From positions 1-64,000 of the forward strand of contig NZ_PDWN01000014.1 in assembly GCF_010093205.1 (NCBI RefSeq): a stretch of DNA of 64,000 nt. Direction: 5' to 3'. The notes below the pieces were generated by a model. That model ran no database searches. It had not been told where the DNA came from and was given only the letters and a program-made list of their open reading frames with translations. Shown here piece after piece: positions 51,354 through 59,493 of the stretch. Origin of the DNA: Pseudoxanthomonas daejeonensis. Its GTDB lineage: Bacteria > Pseudomonadota > Gammaproteobacteria > Xanthomonadales > Xanthomonadaceae. The translations under genes and the position numbers were made by a program. How positions within the stretch are numbered: the first letter of the stretch is position 1; each line of letters starts with the position of its first letter.

Positions 51354-51995
51354 TCAGACCAGTTGGAGCTCGAACGCCTTGAGGACCGCGCGGGTGCGGT
51401 CGCGCACGCCGAGCTTGCTCAGGATGTTGGACACGTGGTTCTTGATCGTGCCCTCGGCCACGCCCAGCGAATTGGCGATCTCCTTGTTGGAGAAGCCCGA
51501 CGCCATCAGCCGCAGGATCTCGGTCTCGCGGTCCGTCAGCGGGTCCGGCCGGTCCAGGCTGACGAAATCGTTGCGCATGTGCTCCAGGCCCGAGAGCAGG
51601 CGCTGGGTGACCGCCGGCTGCACCAGCGAACCGCCGTCGGCCACCGTCCGGATCGCGCCCACCAGCTGCTCCAGCGAGACGTCCTTGAGCAGGTAGCCCT
51701 TGGCCCCGGCCTTGAGCCCGGCCAGCACGAGCTGGTCGTCATCGAAGGTGGTCAGGATGATGGTCGGCGGCAGCTGCTCCAGGCGCGAAAGCACCTGCAG
51801 GGCTTCCAGCCCGGACATCGCCGGCATGCGCATGTCCATGAGGACCACGTCCGGCTTGACCTGCGGGATCAGCTCGACCGCCTGGCGGCCGTCGCCGGCC
51901 TCGGCAATCACTTCGATACCGCCATCGAGCGCCAGCAGGGAACGGATGCCCTGGCGGACCAGGGTCTGGTCGTCGACCAGGCAGACTCGGATCAT
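51354..51995 (-). CDS. NarL/FixJ-type response regulator
   Basis: A 213-aa regulator: receiver with Asp8-Asp9, phospho-acceptor Asp54 (VVLMDMRMP) and Lys104 region GYLLKDVS, then a LuxR helix-turn-helix (LTDRETEILRLMASGFSNKEIANSLGVAEGTIKNHVSNIL, quoted in parts: LTDRETEILRLM and NKEIANSLGVAEGTIKNH). It overlaps the kinase stop by 4 bases (ATGA), so the pair is coupled. Similar to DesR-like regulators. Its 3' end is duplicated downstream. Confidence 0.93.
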   Translation of the reverse strand: MIRVCLVDDQTLVRQGIRSLLALDGGIEVIAEAGDGRQAVELIPQVKPDVVLMDMRMPAMSGLEALQVLSRLEQLPPTIILTTFDDDQLVLAGLKAGAKGYLLKDVSLEQLVGAIRTVADGGSLVQPAVTQRLLSGLEHMRNDFVSLDRPDPLTDRETEILRLMASGFSNKEIANSLGVAEGTIKNHVSNILSKLGVRDRTRAVLKAFELQLV

Positions 51996-53188
51996 GGAAG
52001 CGCTCCTTCGATGGCCGGGTGGGCCGGGGTGGAGACGGGAATGGACAGGCGCAGCCGGAAGCCGGCGCCCCTGCGGGTCTGGATTTCGAGGGTACCGCCA
52101 CACTGCTGGAGCCGTTCGCGCATGCCGCGCAGGCCATTGCCGGGCACCAGGCCATCCGCCCCCTGGCCATCGTCGACGGCCTCCAGCAGGATCGCCCCGG
52201 CCTCGCGCCAGACCCGGATCGACAGGTGGCGGGCGCTGGCGTGGCGCACGGCATTGGTGATGATTTCCTGGGTGCAGCGCAACATCACGTGGGCGCGTTC
52301 GGGATCATCGATGGCCAGCGGCGACTCGATGTCCAGGGAGATGTCCAGCGCGGGCACGTGGTCGGCCAGCGGCCGCAGCGCTGCCGACAGGTCGATGCCA
52401 CCGCTGGCGTCGCGCAGCTGGCTGACCGCCTCGCGCACGTCGGTCAGCAGCAGCCGCGCCAGGGTCTTGGCCTGGCGCACGTGCTCCTGGGCCCGGCCCT
52501 CGGTCAGGTGGCTGGCCACTTCGAGGTTCAGGCTCAGCGCCGTCAGGTGATGGCCGAGCAGGTCGTGCAGCTCGCGCGAAATCCGGGTGCGCTCGTTGAC
52601 CCGGGCGCTCTCTGCCAGTAGCGCGCGGGTGGCGCGCAGTTCGGCGTTGAGCCGGCGCTGGTCGTCGCGGGCCTGGGCCTGCTGCTTGGCGACCAGGCTG
52701 GTCACGTAAATGAACATCGAGAAGCCGCCGTACAGCAGCGACTGCATCAACGCCTCGAACAGGGGCATCCGGAAGACGTTGTAATAGATCGGAAGCACGG
52801 CCAGCTGGCTCGCCAGCAGCAGGACGACGCCCGCGGTGGCCGGCAACAGCCACGGAATGACCCCGGCCGCCACCATCAGCAGGATGCTGCCCAGCCCGGA
52901 TTCGTTGAAATAGCTCACCCCCAGGGCAAGCACGGTCAGTACCAGCAGCAGCACCCGGTCCGTCCAGTTGGCCGCCGCATGGCCCAGCCCGCGGGTCAGC
53001 CACCAGTAGCAGGCGCCGAAGCCGAGGTAGCAGCCGAACAGCCAGGCGGTACGGCCGCTGTCTGCGGCGAGGTTCTCGCTGCCATAGGCCGGCACGTACT
53101 GCGAATACACCAGCGGCACGCCGACCATCGCCCAGGTGAACAGGCCGGCATAGCGCAACAGGCGGGTATGGCTGAGACGTCCGAACAT
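51992..53188 (-). CDS. Sensor histidine kinase, DesK-like (HisKA_3)
   Basis: A 398-aa kinase with about five or six membrane helices (residues 10-165) and a cytoplasmic kinase part. Phospho-acceptor His208 is in RISRELHDLLGHHL (HisKA_3), followed by an HATPase with EIITNAVRHASARH and DDGQGADG. The membrane part resembles DesK-type sensors of membrane state (temperature or lipid order). It is divergent from the acetyltransferase gene. Signal not known. Confidence 0.88.
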   Translation of the reverse strand: MFGRLSHTRLLRYAGLFTWAMVGVPLVYSQYVPAYGSENLAADSGRTAWLFGCYLGFGACYWWLTRGLGHAAANWTDRVLLLVLTVLALGVSYFNESGLGSILLMVAAGVIPWLLPATAGVVLLLASQLAVLPIYYNVFRMPLFEALMQSLLYGGFSMFIYVTSLVAKQQAQARDDQRRLNAELRATRALLAESARVNERTRISRELHDLLGHHLTALSLNLEVASHLTEGRAQEHVRQAKTLARLLLTDVREAVSQLRDASGGIDLSAALRPLADHVPALDISLDIESPLAIDDPERAHVMLRCTQEIITNAVRHASARHLSIRVWREAGAILLEAVDDGQGADGLVPGNGLRGMRERLQQCGGTLEIQTRRGAGFRLRLSIPVSTPAHPAIEGALP

Positions 53189-53336
53189 GACCGCATCTTA
53201 CGGGGCCATTCGCCGCGCCGCCGCGGACGGAAGTCATGCCCTCGCCCGGGCTTGGCCCCCGTGCGATAATCCCGGCTGGTCGCACCGCCGGCCCCGCTAC
53301 AGCACCAACGCCCCTCACGGAGTCGGCTTTACCCCC

Positions 53337-53933
53337 ATGTCCATCGTCATCCGCGACGTGCGCGAACACGAGCTGGACTCGGTCCTGGCGCTCAACAACA
53401 ACGCCGGCTCGGCGATCCTGCCCCTGGATGCCGCCAAGCTGCGCGGCTTCTTCGACAGCGCCGAGTACTTCCGGGTCGCCGAGCGCGACGGCAACCTGGC
53501 CGGGTTCCTGGTCGGTTTCGGCAGCGATGCCGAACACGACAGCAGCAACTTTGCCTGGTTCAAGGCGCGCTACCCCCACTTCTTCTATATCGACCGGATC
53601 GTGGTGGCCAGCCGGCGCCGTGGCGGCGGCGTGGGCCGCGCGTTCTACGCCGACGTGCAGAGCTACGCCGAACTGCGCTACCCGCAGCTGTGCTGCGAGG
53701 TGTTCCTCGACCACGGCGCCGACCCGGCCCTGCTGTTCCACGGCAGCTTCGGCTTCCACGAGGCCGGCCAGAACGTGATGCCGGACGTGGACGTGCGCGC
53801 CAGCATGATGACCAAGTCCCTGTGCAGCTATCCGTGGGTCCACGAGACCTACGGCGACAACCTGCCCGACCTGCCCTGGGTCGGTCGCTCCCGCCGGCAG
53901 CAGCCGCGCGACAGCCGTGCGACGGGTACCTGA
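53337..53933 (+). CDS. GNAT-family N-acetyltransferase
   Basis: A 198-aa acyltransferase. The CoA-binding motif region is IDRIVVASRRRGGGVGRAFYADV (quoted in parts: VASRRRGGGVGRAFY), with preceding GFLVGFGSDAEHD. The substrate is not visible; several such proteins carry an added 45-residue tail as here (VHETYGDNLPDLPWVGRSRR). Its stop is 1 base before the chosen minC start, so they are likely coupled. Confidence 0.82.
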   Translation: MSIVIRDVREHELDSVLALNNNAGSAILPLDAAKLRGFFDSAEYFRVAERDGNLAGFLVGFGSDAEHDSSNFAWFKARYPHFFYIDRIVVASRRRGGGVGRAFYADVQSYAELRYPQLCCEVFLDHGADPALLFHGSFGFHEAGQNVMPDVDVRASMMTKSLCSYPWVHETYGDNLPDLPWVGRSRRQQPRDSRATGT

Positions 53934-53934
53934 C

Positions 53935-54714
53935 GTGGGGTTGGCGGCGAACGACTACGAACAGGCGGGCGAACTGAAGATCGGCCAGGTCGGCATCGCC
54001 AACCTGCGCATCCGCACCCTCGACGTCGAGCAACTGGTCCGCGAGATGCGCGAGCGCGTCGAGCGCGCACCCAAGCTGTTCGGCCGCGCGGCGGTGATCG
54101 TCGATTTCGGTGGCCTGGCCCAGACCCCGGACCAGGCCACTGCCCGCGCCCTGATCGATGGCCTGCGCGACGCGGGCGTGCTGCCGGTGGCACTGGCCTA
54201 CGGCACCCGCGACAACGACGCGCTTGCCGAGGCCCTCGGCTTGCCGGTCCTGGCGAAATTCCGCGCGCAGTACGAGCGCGCCGAAGGGGCGCCTGCCCCC
54301 GCGCCAGCCCCTGCACCGCGCGAAGCGGCGCCCGCCGCCGCACCGCGCGCGACCCCCAAGGCCGTGCCGGCCGAGCAGCCGCGCGCGCCGGGCCGCATGC
54401 AGAAGACCGCGGTCCGCTCGGGCCAGCAGCTGTATGCCGAAGGCTGCGACCTGACCGTGCTGTCCACGGTCGGCGCCGGTGCGGAAGTGATCTCCGACGG
54501 TTCCATCCACATCTACGGCAGCCTGCGCGGCCGGGCCCTGGCCGGCGCGCAGGGCAATACCGACGCACGGATCTTCTGCCGCGACTTCCAGGCCGAGCTG
54601 GTGGCCATTGCCGGCAACTACAAGGTACTGGACGATGTCCCCGAAAAATTGCGCGGCAAGGCCGTGCAGATCTGGCTGGAAAACGGCCAGCTGAAGCTGG
54701 CCGCACTCGAATGA
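53935..54714 (+). CDS. minC: Septum-site inhibitor MinC
   Basis: A 259-aa division inhibitor. The N-terminal domain (YEQAGELKIGQVGIANLRIRTL, quoted in part: EQAGELKIGQVGIANLRI) acts on FtsZ and the C-terminal beta-helix (SDGSIHIYGSLRGRALAGAQ) binds MinD. A proline/alanine-rich linker of about 45 residues separates them. The start GTG at 53935 matches the family N terminus; a GTG at 53917 would overlap the previous gene. Confidence 0.93.
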   Translation: MGLAANDYEQAGELKIGQVGIANLRIRTLDVEQLVREMRERVERAPKLFGRAAVIVDFGGLAQTPDQATARALIDGLRDAGVLPVALAYGTRDNDALAEALGLPVLAKFRAQYERAEGAPAPAPAPAPREAAPAAAPRATPKAVPAEQPRAPGRMQKTAVRSGQQLYAEGCDLTVLSTVGAGAEVISDGSIHIYGSLRGRALAGAQGNTDARIFCRDFQAELVAIAGNYKVLDDVPEKLRGKAVQIWLENGQLKLAALE

Positions 54715-54786
54715 CCCTGTCGCGCCGGCTGGCGCGCACGCCCACCGCATGCAGCAACATCGCACCCCGCATCCAGGAGACATCCA

Positions 54787-55596
54787 TTGGCTGAAATCAT
54801 CGTAGTCACATCCGGCAAGGGCGGCGTGGGCAAGACCACCTCCAGCGCCAGCATCGCCCTGGGCCTGGCCAAGCGCGGCCACAAGGTGGCCGTGATCGAT
54901 TTCGACGTCGGCCTGCGCAACCTCGACCTGATCATGGGTTGCGAGCGGCGCGTGGTGTACGACTTCGTCAATGTCGTCCACGGCGAGGCCACGCTCAAGC
55001 AGGCCCTGATCAAGGACAAGCGTTTCGACAACCTGTTCGTGCTGGCCGCATCGCAGACCCGCGACAAGGACGCACTGACCAAGGAAGGCGTGGAGAAGGT
55101 GCTCAAGGACCTGGCCGCCGACGGCTTCGACTACATCGTCTGCGACTCGCCGGCCGGCATCGAGAAGGGCGCTTTCCTGGCCATGTACTTCGCCGACAAG
55201 GCGGTCGTGGTGGTCAATCCGGAAGTGTCCTCCGTGCGCGACTCCGACCGGATCATCGGCCTGCTCGATTCCAAGACCCGCCACGCCGAGAACGGGGGAA
55301 CGGTCCCTTCGCACCTGCTGCTGACCCGCTACAGCCCCGCGCGCGTGGCCACCGGCGAGATGCTCAGCATCACCGACGTGGAGGAGGTGCTGGGCCTGAA
55401 GGCCGTCGGCGTCATCCCCGAGTCCTCGGACGTGCTCAACGCCTCCAACAAGGGCGAGCCGGTGATCCTGGAGTCCGAATCGGAGGCCGGCCAGGCCTAT
55501 GACGATGCGGTCGCCCGCCTGCTCGGCGAAGAACGGCCGATGCGCTTCATCACGCTGGAGAAGAAAGGTTTCTTCAGCAAGCTGTTCGGAGGTTGA
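54787..55596 (+). CDS. minD: Septum-site ATPase MinD
   Basis: A 269-aa deviant-Walker ATPase. It binds the membrane with ATP and carries MinC to the poles. Walker A is GKGGVGKTT (residues 10-18) and the C terminus ends in a membrane-targeting amphipathic helix (FFSKLFGG). It starts with TTG (54787), an uncommon start, behind a good AGGAGA site. MinE follows 2 bases later. Confidence 0.96.
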   Translation: MAEIIVVTSGKGGVGKTTSSASIALGLAKRGHKVAVIDFDVGLRNLDLIMGCERRVVYDFVNVVHGEATLKQALIKDKRFDNLFVLAASQTRDKDALTKEGVEKVLKDLAADGFDYIVCDSPAGIEKGAFLAMYFADKAVVVVNPEVSSVRDSDRIIGLLDSKTRHAENGGTVPSHLLLTRYSPARVATGEMLSITDVEEVLGLKAVGVIPESSDVLNASNKGEPVILESESEAGQAYDDAVARLLGEERPMRFITLEKKGFFSKLFGG

Positions 55597-55598
55597 GC

Positions 55599-55853
55599 AT
55601 GGGACTGTTCGATTTCCTGAAGGCCAAGAAGGACACCGCGGCGACGGCGAAGAACCGGCTGCAGATCATCATCGCGCAGGAGCGCAGCAGCCGCGGCGCG
55701 CCGGATTACCTGCCACTGCTGCGGCGCGAGCTGCTGGAAGTGATCAAGAAGTACGTCAATGTCGACGTGGACGCGGTCAAGGTCGACGTGATCAAGGACG
55801 GCGACCACGACGTGCTCGACATTTCGGTGGCGCTGCCCGAAGGCCAGGGCTGA
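55599..55853 (+). CDS. minE: Cell division topological factor MinE
   Basis: An 84-aa protein ([20 protein letters not shown] start) that stimulates MinD ATPase and sets up pole-to-pole oscillation. The anti-MinCD segment is [22 protein letters not shown] (quoted in part: [13 protein letters not shown]). Length and spacing are normal. Confidence 0.96.
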   Translation: MGLFDFLKAKKDTAATAKNRLQIIIAQERSSRGAPDYLPLLRRELLEVIKKYVNVDVDAVKVDVIKDGDHDVLDISVALPEGQG

Positions 55854-55913
55854 CGCGACGGCGCGCATTCCGGTGCGCGCCAGTCATTGCCCGCCGCCGG
55901 ACCGCTCCGCCCG

Positions 55914-56390
55914 ATGGACCCCGCGCCCCCGCCCGGCATCCTGTGCCTGCGCGACATCGCGCTGGCCGATGCCACCGCGCTGCTCGACGGTCACGGATTG
56001 ACCCTGGTGGCGGTGGAGGACGGCGCGCCGATCCCGGGCAGCTACTGGGGCGAACCGGAAGCCGGGATCATCGGCAGCACGGTCCATGTGCGCGGCGACA
56101 CGCCGGTGCACTCGATGCTGCACGAGGCCTGCCACCTGATCGTGCTGCCGCCCGAACGCCGGGCCGCGGTGCACACCGACGCGACCGATTCGGTCGCCGA
56201 GGAAGACGCCACCTGTTACCTGCAGATCGTCCTGGCCGACACGCTGCCCGGCGTGGGCAGCGCGCGGCTGATGGCCGACATGGATGCATGGGGATACACG
56301 TACCGCTTGGGATCGACGCGGGCGTGGTTCGAGGGTGATGCCGAAGACGCGCGGCGGTGGCTGGTCGAACGCGGGCTACTGCCGGCCTGA
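55914..56390 (+). CDS. HExxH-motif protein of unknown function
   Basis: A 158-aa protein with a zinc-peptidase-like HEACH motif (SMLHEACHLIVLPPERR) and, 30 residues on, an acidic EEDATCY that could give the third ligand. No signal peptide. The rest is not recognised. It lies 60 bases after minE on the same strand, so it might be read with the min genes. ATG at 55914 was preferred over GTG-like codons upstream. Likely a small metalloprotein. Confidence 0.7.
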   Translation: MDPAPPPGILCLRDIALADATALLDGHGLTLVAVEDGAPIPGSYWGEPEAGIIGSTVHVRGDTPVHSMLHEACHLIVLPPERRAAVHTDATDSVAEEDATCYLQIVLADTLPGVGSARLMADMDAWGYTYRLGSTRAWFEGDAEDARRWLVERGLLPA

Positions 56391-56537
56391 GCGTCGCATG
56401 GCGGCCGTTCCGCCGCGCGTGGCGACGCGCCAATCCTGGACAGCGCCTGCGTTCCGCAGCACCGCGGTTCGCGAAGCCGGCGAAAGCCGCCTGCCGGGAC
56501 CTGCCGCACGCGCGGCCCCTCGTGCCGCCAACCCGGA

Positions 56538-57824
56538 CTAGCCTGCCGGCGCCCCGCCCAGGTCGAGAACCGCCCGGGTTCCCTGCGGCTGGCGCGAGGA
56601 GATGTGCAGCTTCCAGCCCAGGTGTTCGCAAAGCCGCGCGATGAGTTCCAGGCCGATGCCATCGGCCGCCCCGCCAGGGGACTGGCGTGCAAGGCGCGCG
56701 TGGATGGCGCTGATTTCCTCCGGACCCATGCCATGTCCCGGATCCTCGATGGTCGCCACCCCCGCCGGCGACAGCGACACCGTGACCACACCGCTGTCGC
56801 TGTTCTCGATCGCGTTGCGCAAAAGGTTGCCGATCGCCGCCCCCACCACGCCGGGGGGCGCCACGATCGTGCAGGGACTCACCTGGCCGTACTCGATCGC
56901 CAGCTGCTTGTCCCCGAGCAGGTGGCGATGGTCGTCCACGATGGCGGCCAGCAGGCTGTCCAGTTCGATCTTCTCCGACATCGCGGCCAGGCGCGCCGGA
57001 TCGCGCGCCAGCACCAGCAGCAACTGGAACAGCTGCTCCACGCCCTGGAGCGTGTGCAGCACGCGCCGCATCTGCTGTCCCGCCCGCGGCGGCAGGCCCG
57101 GCTGTTCGAGCGCCAGCTCCGTCGCGCCTGCGATCACCGCCATCGGCGTACGCAGCTCATGGCTTGCCGAGGTGATGAACGCGCGTTCGCGCTCCACGAA
57201 ATGCGCATTGCGCTCCAGGTAATCGTTGAGCGCACCGGCGATCACGTACAGCTCCGAGCTGGCGCCGCGCGGGACCTCGATCCGCTGCCTCGGCGCACCG
57301 GGCCGCAACTGGCCGATGTCGGCGGCCAGCGCCGCCAGCGGCCGTACGATGCGTCCGACGCCAAGCCAGGCGGCGAGCCCGGTCACCACGATCAGGACCA
57401 GGCTGCCCAGCAGCGCCGAGCGCTCGGCGAAGGATTCCAGCTCATGGAAATCCTCGATATCCAGCACCAGCGCCAACCGCCCCATCCTCTCCGATGGACG
57501 CACCATGACTACGCTCAACCGGTCCCCGACCACCACGTTGTCGTGCAGCCCGTCATGCAGTCCGCGCAAACTGGCCGGAACCCCGGAGGCATCGTCCAGC
57601 CGGTAAAGCCTGAGCGTGTCCGAGTCCTGCCAGCGATAGTCGGGGTCGCGCGCGCTGTGCTCCTCGATGGCGGCCAGCTCCGATCGCAGCAGCGAGCGCC
57701 AGGCCGCATGCTCGGCGTGCTCGTGCACATTCGTGCCGATCGCGAACACGAGCAGCGAGACCACGCTGCTGAAGACCAGCAGCCACAGCACCATCCGCCG
57801 CCGCAAAGACATCGGGCTACGCAT
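56538..57824 (-). CDS. Sensor histidine kinase, OmpR-type partner
   Basis: A 428-aa two-helix kinase: membrane segments at about 10-30 and 140-160 around a periplasmic sensor, then HAMP-like residues, phospho-acceptor His222 (TSASHELRTPMAVI) and an HATPase (NLLRNAIENSDSG, EDPGHGMG). Resembles PmrB-type sensors of cationic stress by place and layout. ATG at 57824 follows GGAGCAGCGG and overlaps the regulator stop by 8 bases. Confidence 0.88.
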   Translation of the reverse strand: MRSPMSLRRRMVLWLLVFSSVVSLLVFAIGTNVHEHAEHAAWRSLLRSELAAIEEHSARDPDYRWQDSDTLRLYRLDDASGVPASLRGLHDGLHDNVVVGDRLSVVMVRPSERMGRLALVLDIEDFHELESFAERSALLGSLVLIVVTGLAAWLGVGRIVRPLAALAADIGQLRPGAPRQRIEVPRGASSELYVIAGALNDYLERNAHFVERERAFITSASHELRTPMAVIAGATELALEQPGLPPRAGQQMRRVLHTLQGVEQLFQLLLVLARDPARLAAMSEKIELDSLLAAIVDDHRHLLGDKQLAIEYGQVSPCTIVAPPGVVGAAIGNLLRNAIENSDSGVVTVSLSPAGVATIEDPGHGMGPEEISAIHARLARQSPGGAADGIGLELIARLCEHLGWKLHISSRQPQGTRAVLDLGGAPAG

Positions 57825-58524
57825 CCGCTGCTCCGCCATCGGATGCCGCATCGACGATGGCCAGGCGATACCCGACGCGCGGCAAGGTGTGGATCAGCTT
57901 GGCCTCGAACGGTCCGTCGACCACCCGGCGCAGCTCGTAGACGTGCGAACGCAGCAGGTCGCCCTGCGGCGGCTCGTCGCCCCACAACGCGAACTCCAGT
58001 TCGCCGCGCGCGACGGCGGCGGGACTGGCGCGCATCAGCACTTCCAGTACCTTGCGGCACGCGGGATAGAGGTGCAGGAGCTGGCCGTCGCGACGCGCCT
58101 CGAGCGTGGCAAGGTCCAGCACCAGCCCACCGACCTCCAGCACCTTCCTCTGTTGCCGGCCCCGGGCGCGCGTCAGCAATGCCTCCAGGCGGATTTCCAG
58201 TTCCGGAAGCGCGAACGGCTTGGTCAGGTAATCGTCGGCGCCGGCCCGGAAACCAGCGATCTTGTCGGGCAGTTCGTCGCGCGCGGTCAGCATGACCGCC
58301 GGAAGTTCGGAGTGGTGCTGTTCGCGCAACAGGCGGAGCACCTCCGGCCCCTCCATGCGCGGCAGCATCCAGTCCACCACCATCGCGTCGTAATGCTGCG
58401 TGGCGGCCAGGTGCAGGCCGGTCACGCCGTCGGGAGCCACGTCGAGCACGTGACCGCGCGCCTCGAAATAATCGAACAGGTTCGCGACCAGCTGTCGGTT
58501 GTCCTCGATGACCAGCAGCCGCAT
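57817..58524 (-). CDS. OmpR/PhoB-type response regulator
   Basis: A 235-aa regulator: receiver with Glu7-Asp8, phospho-acceptor Asp51 (MVVDWMLPRM) and Lys101 region DDYLTKPF, then a winged helix (LYPACRKVLEVLMRASPAAVARGELEFALWG, quoted in part: RKVLEVLMRASPAAV). It is divergent from the PAP2-eptA operon with direct repeats between. Likely controls that operon, as PmrA does for eptA. The order regulator-kinase with overlap fits a two-component operon. Confidence 0.92.
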   Translation of the reverse strand: MRLLVIEDNRQLVANLFDYFEARGHVLDVAPDGVTGLHLAATQHYDAMVVDWMLPRMEGPEVLRLLREQHHSELPAVMLTARDELPDKIAGFRAGADDYLTKPFALPELEIRLEALLTRARGRQQRKVLEVGGLVLDLATLEARRDGQLLHLYPACRKVLEVLMRASPAAVARGELEFALWGDEPPQGDLLRSHVYELRRVVDGPFEAKLIHTLPRVGYRLAIVDAASDGGAADA

Positions 58525-58571
58525 GTGCGGAACGCTCCCGGGTGGCGAAGGGCCATCTTACCGCCGCAGCC

Positions 58572-58590
58572 GTCGGAATCCGGTCGGAAT
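58572..58590. promoter_or_regulatory. Direct repeat likely bound by the OmpR-type regulator
   Basis: GTCGGAAT occurs twice (58572-58579 and 58583-58590) with an 11-base period, the usual spacing for OmpR/PhoB dimers. It lies 48 bases before the regulator start and 133 bases before the PAP2 gene, so it could serve both. Confidence 0.55.
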
Positions 58591-58722
58591 GCCGGGGGTC
58601 GACAGGAGTCCTCGCGCCTTCGCTGAACCGCCACCTGGCCGTTAACCGGAACGGAACACTGCTCCGACTGCTGTCCGACAGCGGCAGCCACAGCATGGCC
58701 GCACCTTTCCAGACCAGTACCC

Positions 58723-59493
58723 ATGAGTACTTCGTTGCCCGTGCTGCGCTTCCGCGACGATGCCAGCGCCTTCCCGCCCGGCTTCTTCTCCCGCCATCTG
58801 CTGGTCCCGCTGGCCCTCGCCCTGCTCTGCAGCGCTGCACTCAGGCAGGCAGGCGGCGATCTCTGGCTGGCCGACGCGATCTTCGACCTGGAAGGCGGTC
58901 GCTGGATCCTGCGCGAACACTGGTTCACCAGCGGCGTCATCCATCAAGGTGGAAAGTGGGCCAGCGCGCTGGGCGCCCTGCTGGTCCTGGGTGCATACGC
59001 GTTCGCGGCGCGCCGCCACGACTGGCGGCACCTGCGGCAGCCGTTGCTGTACCTGGCGCTGGCCACTGCACTCGGTGCCGGCTCGGTATCGCTGCTGAAA
59101 TCGCTCACGCACGTCGCCTGCCCCTGGGACCTGGCGCGTTACGGAGGACCGCAGGCGACGGCGGCGCCCCTGTACGCCACGCGCGAGGCGGCAGGTGCGG
59201 CGGGCCACTGCTTCCCTGCCGGCCACGCCAGTGCGGGCTATGCATGGGTGGCGCTCTATTTCGCCGCATTGCTGTGGCGGCCACGGTGGCGCTGGCATGG
59301 CCTGGCGATCGGCGTCGCCACGGGCCTGCTGTTCGGCGCGGGCCAGCAGTTGCGCGGGGCGCACTTCCTGTCCCATGACCTGTGGACCCTGGTCGTGTGC
59401 TGGACGATGTCGCTGGCCCTGTACTGCGTGTTCGTCCGAGACCAGCCGCATCCGGTGATGTCGCCGGCCAGCCCCCCTGGAACCACGCCATGA
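58723..59493 (+). CDS. PAP2-family membrane phosphatase (lipid A type)
   Basis: A 256-aa membrane phosphatase with about six helices. The PAP2 motifs are KSLTHVACPWDLARYGG, CFPAGHASAGYAW with the catalytic histidine, and RGAHFLSHDLWTLVVC with the second. LpxE-like and PgpB-like proteins remove or move phosphates on lipid A or related lipids. Overlaps eptA (ATGA-type, 4 bases), so a joint role in lipid A modification is very likely. Confidence 0.88.
   Translation: MSTSLPVLRFRDDASAFPPGFFSRHLLVPLALALLCSAALRQAGGDLWLADAIFDLEGGRWILREHWFTSGVIHQGGKWASALGALLVLGAYAFAARRHDWRHLRQPLLYLALATALGAGSVSLLKSLTHVACPWDLARYGGPQATAAPLYATREAAGAAGHCFPAGHASAGYAWVALYFAALLWRPRWRWHGLAIGVATGLLFGAGQQLRGAHFLSHDLWTLVVCWTMSLALYCVFVRDQPHPVMSPASPPGTTP

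Noticed and set aside
51211-51696. Plus-strand frames over the duplicated regulator end
   Set aside because: They are antisense shadows of the NarL-type regulator and repeat only because the DNA is duplicated.
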